From NCBI GenBank assembly GCA_964546275.1, contig CAZJJG010000037.1, forward strand, positions 1 through 5,325: a DNA stretch of 5,325 nt, written 5' to 3'. This stretch comes from MED-G78 sp964546275 (GTDB taxonomy: Bacteria > Pseudomonadota > Gammaproteobacteria > Magnimaribacterales > D2472). This document shows, piece by piece, positions 1 to 5,325 of the stretch. The notes beneath the pieces are model-generated. The model searched no databases. It was not told the DNA's origin and saw only the letters and a list, made by a program, of their open reading frames with translations. Each line of letters begins with the position of its first letter. Within the stretch, counting starts at the first letter, position 1. The position numbers and the translations under genes were made by a program.

Positions 1-567
1 ATTCTTGAAACAGAATATGAAGATGAAGAGCTCAAAGATGCACAAAAAATATTAAGTGCTTGGGATTTAAAAACAGATTATGACAACAGATCTGCTGCAC
101 TTGGTGTTTGCATACTCCAAGAAGAATGGAGAACATTTATGAATAGAATAGATGCTCCAGATTCTAAAAAAATGTTTAAGGATTGTATTGATATGATCAA
201 GGATTCATTTGATCGAGTAGACCCTCTGTGGTCAGAAGTGAACTTTCTCATGCGCGGAGATCTAGCTTTACCAATTCAAGGTGGGCCAGATACCCTAAGA
301 GCTGTTTATGGCAGACCTCAAGATGATGGCACCTTAAAAGCAGTTGCTGGAGATGGCTTAGTGGTTTCATTGGCTTGGGATTCTTTGGGTAATCAAGAAA
401 GCCAAAGCATTCATCAATATGGTAGCGCTACTCAAGATTCAACATCTAAGCACTATGATGATCAGGTTAAATTATTTGTGGATGAACAAATGAAGCCCAC
501 ATTCTTTGATAAAGCAGATCTGAAAAATAATACTGAGAGCATAATTACAGTTCCATTTAGTAAATAA
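1..567 (+). CDS. Penicillin/AHL acylase family protein, C-terminal part (5' end outside window)
   Basis: Frame 1 is open from base 1 to the TAA at 565-567, giving 188 residues; the internal ATG at 139 is not the start, because family-like sequence continues upstream of it (an AWDLKTDYDNRSAAL stretch, which resembles the 'aWD...D..SrgAaL' segment of acylase beta chains). Downstream come GGPDTLRAVYG (from fragment residue 94), a SIHQYGSAT stretch, HYDDQ (151-155) and KPTFFD (165-170), which together match the C-terminus of penicillin amidase/acyl-homoserine-lactone acylases such as PvdQ- and AhlM-like enzymes. These Ntn hydrolases are exported, cleave themselves into two chains and hydrolyse an amide bond using the N-terminal Ser of the beta chain. 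That Ser, the signal peptide and the linker lie upstream of the window, so activity and export cannot be judged here. The substrate (AHL, another N-acyl amide or a beta-lactam side chain) cannot be read from this part. The SDR gene follows after 16 bases. Confidence 0.9.
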   Translation: MLETEYEDEELKDAQKILSAWDLKTDYDNRSAALGVCILQEEWRTFMNRIDAPDSKKMFKDCIDMIKDSFDRVDPLWSEVNFLMRGDLALPIQGGPDTLRAVYGRPQDDGTLKAVAGDGLVVSLAWDSLGNQESQSIHQYGSATQDSTSKHYDDQVKLFVDEQMKPTFFDKADLKNNTESIITVPFSK

Positions 568-573
568 ACTTAT

Positions 574-579
574 AGGAGA
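574..579 (+). promoter_or_regulatory. Ribosome binding site of the SDR gene
   Basis: AGGAGA lies five bases upstream of the ATG at 584 when measured from AGGAG, in the 16-base gap after the acylase stop. It is the best-placed Shine-Dalgarno sequence in the window and fixes the SDR start. Confidence 0.8.
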
Positions 580-583
580 TAAT

Positions 584-1561
584 ATGATATCTACAAATCA
601 AAAACCAACTGGCTCAAATTTTGGAGCTAAATCTGAACCCAGTGAAGTATTAGCTGGCATTGAACTGCATGGAAAAAATGTAATAGTTACTGGTGGATAT
701 TCAGGTATTGGCCTTGAGACCACAAGAGCTCTAAAAGACTGTGGAGCTAGAGTAATAGTTCCAGCGAGAAGAAAGGATATTGCTAAAACAGCATTAGAAG
801 GTGTTATTCCATCTGATGATATCGTTGAAATGGATTTAGCAGATGTTAGCTCAGTTCAGAGCTTTGTTAATAATTTTATTGAATTAGATATTTCGTTAGA
901 CATATTAATAAATAATGCTGGAATTATGGCATGTCCAGAAGGTCGAATTGGAAATGGTTGGGAGCGTCAGTTTGGAGTCAATCAAATTGGGCACTTTGTT
1001 TTAACTAAAGGCTTAATGGGTGTAATGGAAAAAACAGAAGGGGCAAGGTTTGTTAGCCTATCTTCATCTGCTCATTCACTTACTAGTATTCTTTGGGATG
1101 ACATCCATTTTAATGACACAACATATGATAAATGGGTTGCTTACGGACAATCTAAAACAGCTTCTTCTCTAATAGCTGTAGAGTTTGACAGACTAATGAA
1201 AGACAAAGGAATAAGAGGCTTCAGTGTTCATCCAGGCGGAATCATGACACCACTTCAGAGACATCTAGAAAACGAAGAGATGATGGCTCTAGGATGGGTC
1301 AAAGAGGATGGCTCGCCATCAGATATGGCTGCATCTATGTTTAAATCAACTACCCAGGGCGCAACTACCTCTTTATGGTGTGCTACTAATTCAATGCTAA
1401 GTGACATTGGCGGCGTTTTTTGCGAGAATTGTGATGTTGCTGTATTAAAAAATGAAGTAGATGATTCCATGAAAAGATATGTAGGCGTTGCTGATTGGGC
1501 TATTGACTCTGATGAAGCAAGTCGACTATGGGAAGTTACAGAACATATGCTAAATAAATAA
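584..1561 (+). CDS. Short-chain dehydrogenase/reductase (retinol dehydrogenase/WWOX-like subgroup)
   Basis: This 325-residue cytoplasmic oxidoreductase has a full Rossmann fold SDR signature. The dinucleotide-binding TGGYSGIG is at 36-43, and PARR at 60-63, where a basic residue after beta-2 usually favours NADP(H). Asp84 begins the DLAD that contacts the adenine ring, and NNAG is at 110-113. The catalytic set is Asn133 in FGVNQIGHF, the Ser cluster 160-162 in LSSSAH, Tyr187 and Lys191 in YGQSK. A VHPGG loop is at 214-219. The SSSAH, 'YDKWxAYGQSK' and VHPGG sequences point to the retinol dehydrogenase/WWOX/TIC32-like group rather than FabG. An N-terminal extension of about 30 residues precedes the fold, and a C280-x-x-C283-D occurs near the C-terminus. 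The start is set by AGGAGA at 574. The reaction is NAD(P)-dependent alcohol/carbonyl interconversion; the substrate is unknown. The decarboxylase gene follows eight bases later, so the two are probably cotranscribed. Confidence 0.92.
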   Translation: MISTNQKPTGSNFGAKSEPSEVLAGIELHGKNVIVTGGYSGIGLETTRALKDCGARVIVPARRKDIAKTALEGVIPSDDIVEMDLADVSSVQSFVNNFIELDISLDILINNAGIMACPEGRIGNGWERQFGVNQIGHFVLTKGLMGVMEKTEGARFVSLSSSAHSLTSILWDDIHFNDTTYDKWVAYGQSKTASSLIAVEFDRLMKDKGIRGFSVHPGGIMTPLQRHLENEEMMALGWVKEDGSPSDMAASMFKSTTQGATTSLWCATNSMLSDIGGVFCENCDVAVLKNEVDDSMKRYVGVADWAIDSDEASRLWEVTEHMLNK

Positions 1562-1569
1562 AAAATATA

Positions 1570-2820
1570 ATGAGTTTTTTCCAAAATATAATATCTTCGA
1601 TCATGAGAGGTACTCTCAAGAATGATTATTTTGGTGGCGAAGAATTTGGAACTCTGCATAAAGATATTAACAAGGCGCTTGAATCAGTTATGTCCTCTAG
1701 TGGCGAGGTTTCTTCATTAGTTTATGCTGAGCACCTTCTAACGCTCATCGAAACGCTTGATGAGAATGACCTTGTTGTTTTCCTTAAACAGCTTTCTGAA
1801 AATTATGACATAGATCCTGAAACACTATCTAAAGCTTCGAAGGAATATTCAGCAAATAAGACGCAGCAAAACTTACAAAAGATCTCACAATCATCTGAAC
1901 CTCAGTGGGTTGAACTTTTTAGAAGACTAAACACTACTCCTAACGGAACGGTTAGGTTGGTTAGATTAAGAGAAAAAATTAGAAGCCTAGTTAAGAGTAA
2001 TCCAGATATTGCATTCTTTGATTCAAGCTTATTAAGCCTATTTAAAAGTTGGTTTAATCCTTCTTTTCTTGTGTTAGAGAAGATAGATTGGTCAACTCCA
2101 GCAAATATTCTTGAAAAGATTATTGAATATGAAGCTGTACATGAAATTAATTCTTGGGATGATCTAAGAGCAAGACTAGCTCCAGAAGACCGAAGGTGTT
2201 TTGCCTTCTTTCACCCCCTTATACCGGATGAACCTCTTATATTTGTTGAAGTTGCTCTGTGCAATGAGATACCTAAGTCTATCAACGAAGTAATAAAGAT
2301 TGATCGAGATGTCATAGAATATAAAGATATTAATACAGCAGTTTTTTACTCTATTTCCAATTGCCAAGATGGTCTTTCGGGTATTTCATTTGGCAATTTC
2401 TTAATAAAAAAAGTTGCACATAAGTTAAAGCAAGAATTAGATGATCTCAATAGATTTGTTACTCTATCGCCTGTTCCCGGCTTTGTTAGATGGTTAAAAA
2501 CAAAATCTTTAGAAAACAATCTCGATGACAATACTCTTATGACTCAGGCATTAATATATTTAACAGAATCAGAGCGTGAAGATAATCTGCCTAATGATCC
2601 AGTTGCTAAGTTTCACCTTGGTAATGGAGCTATATTAGAACAAATAAACTTAAACGCAGATGAATCAGCAAAAGGGATTGCTCAATCAAAAGGCCTCATG
2701 GTCAATTATTTATACAATCTAGAATTGCTAGAAAAGAATCACGAATTATTTTTTAAAACAAAAAATGTTCAAGAATCTGATGGCATTAAATCTCTTAAGA
2801 AAAAATTACAAATTCATTAA
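1570..2820 (+). CDS. Malonyl-CoA decarboxylase (MCD)
   Basis: This 416-residue protein matches malonyl-CoA decarboxylase (MLYCD/MatA type), which converts malonyl-CoA to acetyl-CoA and CO2 in the cytoplasm. The N-terminal half (about 1-165) is the helical domain. The C-terminal part has the GNAT-like catalytic fold, with IDWSTPANILEKIIEYEAVH (173-192), FHPLIPDEPLIFVEVAL (214-230), FYSISNCQDGLSG (259-271), LSPVPGFVRWL, DPVAKFHLGNGA (343-354) and GLMVNYLY. Human MLYCD uses a Ser-His pair (Ser329, His423). The counterparts here appear to be a Ser in FYSIS (261 or 263) and His349 in FHLGNGA, so the active site looks intact. The length suits a bacterial MCD without an organelle-targeting extension. 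The ATG at 1570 has no Shine-Dalgarno sequence (upstream is all A/T); Met12 at 1603 has none either, and the longer start retains the usual N-terminal helix. Translation is probably coupled to the SDR. No malonyl-CoA synthetase (matB) or malonate transporter gene is in the window. Confidence 0.95.
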   Translation: MSFFQNIISSIMRGTLKNDYFGGEEFGTLHKDINKALESVMSSSGEVSSLVYAEHLLTLIETLDENDLVVFLKQLSENYDIDPETLSKASKEYSANKTQQNLQKISQSSEPQWVELFRRLNTTPNGTVRLVRLREKIRSLVKSNPDIAFFDSSLLSLFKSWFNPSFLVLEKIDWSTPANILEKIIEYEAVHEINSWDDLRARLAPEDRRCFAFFHPLIPDEPLIFVEVALCNEIPKSINEVIKIDRDVIEYKDINTAVFYSISNCQDGLSGISFGNFLIKKVAHKLKQELDDLNRFVTLSPVPGFVRWLKTKSLENNLDDNTLMTQALIYLTESEREDNLPNDPVAKFHLGNGAILEQINLNADESAKGIAQSKGLMVNYLYNLELLEKNHELFFKTKNVQESDGIKSLKKKLQIH

Positions 2821-2851
2821 TAATTTTGGGTTAGAATGTCGCAACTAATTC

Positions 2852-2868
2852 AATAAATTATATTTATT
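2852..2868. repeat. AT-only inverted repeat abutting the NMO start codon
   Basis: AATAAAT-TAT-ATTTATT is a perfect 7-base inverted repeat with a 3-base centre, ending exactly at the base before the ATG at 2869. It occupies the place where a Shine-Dalgarno sequence would be, and none is present. Being all A/T, a hairpin would be weak, and such repeats arise by chance in AT-rich DNA. The sequence is seen directly; a role as operator or leader structure is only possible. The rest of the 2821-2868 gap shows only a weak -10-like TAGAAT at 2832-2837 without a matching -35, and no terminator. Confidence 0.35.
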
Positions 2869-3840
2869 ATGGCATTACCAAAAATTCTTGAAGGCAATTT
2901 ATCAGTTCCTGTAATAGGTTCTCCTTTATTTTTAGTATCTGGTCCTGAGCTAGTAATTGCTCAGTGTAAAGCAGGCATTGTTGGATCTTTTCCAGCTCTT
3001 AATGCAAGACCTCAACATGTTTTAGCAGAATGGATTATTAGAATTAAGACAGAGCTTGCAGAATATCAAGCTGCTAATCCTGATGCTAAGGTCGCACCTT
3101 TTGCTGTGAATCAGATATGCCATGCATCGAATGATCGTTTAATGGATGACATGCAAACTTGTGTAGAGCAAGAAGTTCCAATTATTATTACTTCTTTAAG
3201 ACCGCCAGCTGAGCTCGTTGAAGCTGCTCATAGTTATGGTGGACTAGTATTTCATGATGTCATCAATGTTAAACATGCAAAAAAGGCAGCTGAACAGGGT
3301 GTTGATGGTTTGATTCTGGTATGTGCAGGAGCAGGGGGGCATGCAGGAGCTTTATCTCCATTTGCTCTAGTAAGAGAAGTTAAGGAGTGGTTTGATGGAA
3401 CTATTATTCTCTCAGGCTCTATTGGAGATGGATATTCTGTAGCATCATCATTAGCGCTTGGAGCCGATCTTGCATACATGGGCACTAGATTTATAGCAAC
3501 AGAAGAAGCTAACGCAGATCAAGGCTATAAAAAAATGCTAGAAGAAAGTGCAGCAGATGATATTGTTTATTCTTCTCTTTTTACAGGAATCCATGGCAAT
3601 TACTTAAAGCCTTCAATAGATAAAGCAGGACTTGATTCAAATAATCTTCCTGAAGCTGACAAAACTAGTATGAATTTTGGCTCAGGCGGAAATACTGATG
3701 CAAAAGCTTGGAAAGATATATGGGGCTCAGGCCAAGGCATAGGTGGAATAGTAGACTCGCCTCCTGTTCAAGAGCTTGTAGATAGAATTCATTCAGAATA
3801 TAAAGAAGCCACTCAAGAATTCATAAGGAAATCTTCATAA
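2869..3840 (+). CDS. Nitronate monooxygenase family FMN enzyme (2-nitropropane dioxygenase-like)
   Basis: This 323-residue soluble protein has a TIM-barrel FMN enzyme layout of the NMO/2-nitropropane dioxygenase family. The N-terminal PVIGSPLFLVSGPELVIAQ and AGIVGSFPALNARP stretches correspond to the first barrel strands and FMN-contacting loop. CAGAGGHAG (152-160) carries His158 at the place of the conserved catalytic or substrate-binding His of class I NMOs. SGSIGDG (182-188) and YMGTRFIAT (203-211) are the phosphate-binding loops. Family members oxidise alkyl nitronates, including propionate 3-nitronate, to carbonyl compounds with release of nitrite/nitrate; some relatives are instead NADH:quinone reductases, and a few act with acyl-ACP. 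Which reaction this one catalyses cannot be told from sequence alone. The start at 2869 lacks a Shine-Dalgarno sequence and follows an AT-only inverted repeat; the MALPKILEG N-terminus immediately precedes the first barrel strand, so this start is reasonable. The 48-base gap before it is the largest in the window, so it could begin its own transcript. Confidence 0.88.
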   Translation: MALPKILEGNLSVPVIGSPLFLVSGPELVIAQCKAGIVGSFPALNARPQHVLAEWIIRIKTELAEYQAANPDAKVAPFAVNQICHASNDRLMDDMQTCVEQEVPIIITSLRPPAELVEAAHSYGGLVFHDVINVKHAKKAAEQGVDGLILVCAGAGGHAGALSPFALVREVKEWFDGTIILSGSIGDGYSVASSLALGADLAYMGTRFIATEEANADQGYKKMLEESAADDIVYSSLFTGIHGNYLKPSIDKAGLDSNNLPEADKTSMNFGSGGNTDAKAWKDIWGSGQGIGGIVDSPPVQELVDRIHSEYKEATQEFIRKSS

Positions 3841-3844
3841 GGAG
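3839..3844 (+). promoter_or_regulatory. Ribosome binding site of the lipoprotein hydrolase, overlapping the NMO stop
   Basis: AAGGAG shares its two As with the TAA stop of the NMO gene (3838-3840) and lies 13 bases before the ATG at 3858. That spacing is longer than usual. No closer in-frame start exists, because the codon directly before the ATG is TAG (3855-3857). The overlap suggests cotranscription and translational coupling with NMO. Confidence 0.55.
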
Positions 3845-3857
3845 TACTATTTTTTAG

Positions 3858-5207
3858 ATGAGATCTTATAAAAATTTTCTTCATCTATATCTAATACTTT
3901 TTTTAGTTTCATGCGGCGGAGGTGGCGGAGGTTCTGCAACTCCTGATCCAGTTAATCCTAATCAATATCCAACACACCCTTTAGTTTGGGACATAGCTAC
4001 TCCTGAAAGTGTTGGCATGTCTTCTGCAAAGCTTGATCAAGCTTTCGACTATGCATTTCAAGATGGTGCTTATACCCAAGCAGCCCTTGTAATAAAGGAT
4101 GGGAAACTGGTTTACGAAAGATATAGAGGTATTTTATCTGGAGAAAAAAATACACTAAGCAATATAACTGGTATAGATCTATCTCGTTTAGAAGACTTAT
4201 TTGGCAATAAAACCACAAATAGTTATGTTACCTCTTGGTCTTCTTCAAAATCATTTGTAAGTATTTTAATTGGCATTGCTGAAGAAAATGCACTTATTAC
4301 ATCTATTAATGATTCAGCATCTCTGTATATTCAAGAATGGGCAAATGATGAGAGATCATCGATTACTATTAAGAATTTACTAGATATGAGATCAGGCTTA
4401 GATCCAATGTGCTTCAATAGTGATTTGGGACGACTAGACACATGCAAAAATACCCAAGATTCATCTTCAGGAGGAGATTTAGTCTTCTCAGAAGATCAAT
4501 TATCTAAATGTATTGATAGAGAGCTTTCAGAAAGTGGCATTATTCAGCCCTGGTATTCAGATACTGTAATTTATAATCGTGGTGATTTTAAATACTCAAA
4601 TTGCGATACTCAGGTTTTAGGAGAAATTCTTTTTAGAGCTACTGGCCAAGATCTTCAAACATATGCAGATTATCAGCTATTTTCAAAAATTGGCATTAAT
4701 GCTATTTGGTGGAAAGATTTTGTAGATAACGGCCAAGCAAATGGCAATTACCTTGCTTATTGCTGCCTAGATTCAACTGCAAGAGATTATGCCAAATTTG
4801 GATATATGCTTCTATTGGGTGGGATTTGGGAAGGAAGTAGCGTTAGTTATGCTTCCTATATAGATGCCATTGAGAGCCTAGACTCTTACGGGCTTCAATT
4901 TTGGAACTTATGCTCACAACCATTAGAAAATAATGGCAATTGTCCAAATCAAGATTGGATTACTTCTACAATTGGGTATGATGGTCAATATATAATGATA
5001 GACTTTAATAGGAATATTGTTGTGGTTAGATCAAGCTTGTATGAGCCGGTCTTAAATATTTCAAATGAAAGAAAAATGAAGTTGGTTTCTCAAGATCTCT
5101 CTGTTTCTAATTGGGTTTCGACAACCCCAAGAGGAGTTGGAGCATATATCTCAACTTCTTTTTCACCGAATCAATTTTTTTATATGGTAACTGAGGCAAT
5201 AGATTAA
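3858..5207 (+). CDS. Exported lipoprotein serine hydrolase, beta-lactamase/NylB/EstB family
   Basis: This 449-residue protein starts with a lipoprotein signal peptide: Arg2 and Lys5, a hydrophobic core (LHLYLILFL) and the lipobox LVSC with Cys19 as the lipidated residue. A run of six Gly (20-25) then forms a flexible tether; no Asp follows the Cys, so by E. coli rules it would go to the outer membrane. The PF00144-type serine hydrolase domain follows. Its nucleophile motif is S128-S-S-K131 in SWSSSKSFVS, the second motif is Y246-S-N248, and GYDGQ (373-377) takes the place of the KTG/HxG third motif. ARDYAKFGYMLL (about 308-319) is typical of the class C beta-lactamase-like esterases and 6-aminohexanoate-dimer hydrolases. 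Eight further cysteines (185, 196, 218, 249, 302, 303, 352, 362) lie in the exported domain and could form disulfides. The likely reaction is hydrolysis of an ester, amide or oligopeptide-like bond in the periplasm; true beta-lactamase activity is not indicated. The ATG is the first possible start after an in-frame TAG. Confidence 0.92.
   Translation: MRSYKNFLHLYLILFLVSCGGGGGGSATPDPVNPNQYPTHPLVWDIATPESVGMSSAKLDQAFDYAFQDGAYTQAALVIKDGKLVYERYRGILSGEKNTLSNITGIDLSRLEDLFGNKTTNSYVTSWSSSKSFVSILIGIAEENALITSINDSASLYIQEWANDERSSITIKNLLDMRSGLDPMCFNSDLGRLDTCKNTQDSSSGGDLVFSEDQLSKCIDRELSESGIIQPWYSDTVIYNRGDFKYSNCDTQVLGEILFRATGQDLQTYADYQLFSKIGINAIWWKDFVDNGQANGNYLAYCCLDSTARDYAKFGYMLLLGGIWEGSSVSYASYIDAIESLDSYGLQFWNLCSQPLENNGNCPNQDWITSTIGYDGQYIMIDFNRNIVVVRSSLYEPVLNISNERKMKLVSQDLSVSNWVSTTPRGVGAYISTSFSPNQFFYMVTEAID
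3915..3932 (+). repeat. Two tandem 9-base units encoding the Gly6 tether
   Basis: GGCGGAGGT occurs twice in perfect tandem directly after the lipobox Cys codon (3912-3914), encoding Gly20 to Gly25. It is a strikingly GC-rich patch in an AT-rich gene, and its units are a multiple of three, so gain or loss of a unit would change tether length without breaking the frame. Confidence 0.8.
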
Positions 5208-5209
5208 TT

Positions 5210-5325
5210 ATGAATACTTTAATACTAACAATAATAGTAATAGCAGCTTTAACTGCAGTAGTAGTTTTGTTGAATATGTCTAAAAAAGATAAGGCTGGCT
5301 CCAAAGGCATTACTAATGAGTACAC
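5210..5325 (+). CDS. Small membrane protein, N-terminal part (3' end outside window)
   Basis: An ATG two bases after the hydrolase stop opens a frame that stays open to the window end (38 complete codons). The product begins MNTLILTIIVIAALTAVVVL: one strongly hydrophobic segment at about residues 3-21, followed by a basic stretch, NMSKKDKAGSKG. This looks like an N-terminal membrane anchor with the positive loop in the cytoplasm. The pattern of a hydrophobic helix, 'NM' and a short basic polar loop resembles bacterial twin-transmembrane (HIG1-like) small proteins, but the diagnostic part after the loop is missing, so this is only a guess. The only Shine-Dalgarno-like sequence is GAGG at 5193-5196, inside the preceding gene and 13 bases from the start. 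The near-abutment suggests membership in the same transcript. Confidence 0.6.
   Translation, partial: MNTLILTIIVIAALTAVVVLLNMSKKDKAGSKGITNEY

Noticed and set aside
139..567. A complete 142-residue gene starting at the ATG at 139
   Set aside because: The frame is open to base 1 and the residues before Met already look like acylase beta chain, with no ribosome site before 139, so this is an internal Met of a truncated gene.
1255..1659. Open frame of 134 codons on the minus strand across the SDR 3' end and MCD start
   Set aside because: It overlaps two strongly supported genes in antisense, its product has no recognisable motif, and it is the kind of frame expected opposite AT-rich coding sequence.
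2806..2837. Possible sigma-70 promoter for NMO (TTACAA and TAGAAT)
   Set aside because: The -10-like box matches 5 of 6, but the -35 candidate matches only 3 of 6 and the spacing is 20 bases; AT-rich DNA gives such matches often.
2821..2868. Intrinsic terminator between MCD and NMO
   Set aside because: There is no GC-containing stem followed by a T run; the only inverted repeat is all A/T and directly abuts the start codon.
3252..3485. Minus-strand open frame inside the NMO gene
   Set aside because: It lies entirely opposite the most conserved FMN-binding part of NMO and is explained by the codon pattern of that gene.
3858..5207. Antibiotic-resistance beta-lactamase
   Set aside because: The SxxK and YxN motifs are present, but the third motif is GYDGQ rather than KTG, and the sequence resembles the NylB/EstB esterase-like branch; resistance is not supported.
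5107..5325. Minus-strand open frame reaching the window end
   Set aside because: It overlaps the hydrolase C-terminus and the small membrane protein gene. The + strand frame has a sensible membrane segment and tight spacing; the minus frame has no ribosome site or family-like sequence that I can see.

Overview
The window is a compact, AT-rich (roughly 35-37% G+C by eye) stretch of bacterial chromosome. All six genes lie on the + strand and gaps between them are only 2 to 48 bases. I see no RNA gene, mobile element, CRISPR array or clear terminator. The AT-rich streamlined layout, the lipoprotein beginning with a Cys-Gly6 tether, and the mix of acylase, SDR, malonyl-CoA decarboxylase and NMO genes suggest a Gram-negative bacterium, plausibly a marine gammaproteobacterium of the SAR86 or similar oligotroph type. 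That placement is inference; no phylogenetic marker is present.

Layout: (1) bases 1-567, the C-terminal 188 residues of a penicillin/acyl-homoserine-lactone acylase family Ntn hydrolase, cut by the window start; (2) 584-1561, a short-chain dehydrogenase/reductase with an intact NAD(P) site and catalytic residues; (3) 1570-2820, malonyl-CoA decarboxylase, eight bases after the SDR stop; (4) 2869-3840, a nitronate monooxygenase-like FMN enzyme, after the only gap of note (48 bases, AT-rich, with a small inverted repeat abutting the start codon); (5) 3858-5207, an exported lipoprotein serine hydrolase of the beta-lactamase/NylB/EstB fold; (6) 5210-end, the start of a small membrane protein, cut by the window end.

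How they may work together: two predicted extracytoplasmic hydrolases (acylase and lipoprotein hydrolase) flank three cytoplasmic enzymes of carbonyl, acyl-CoA and nitronate metabolism. One reading is a catabolic cluster in which amides or esters are cleaved outside the cytoplasm and small acids are processed inside. A narrower and more speculative link is that nitronate monooxygenases can turn propionate 3-nitronate into malonic semialdehyde, a C3 compound one or two steps from malonyl-CoA, the substrate of the neighbouring decarboxylase. Each family is well known. I did not find an obviously new system; what is unusual is the combination and a few sequence details listed in the findings.
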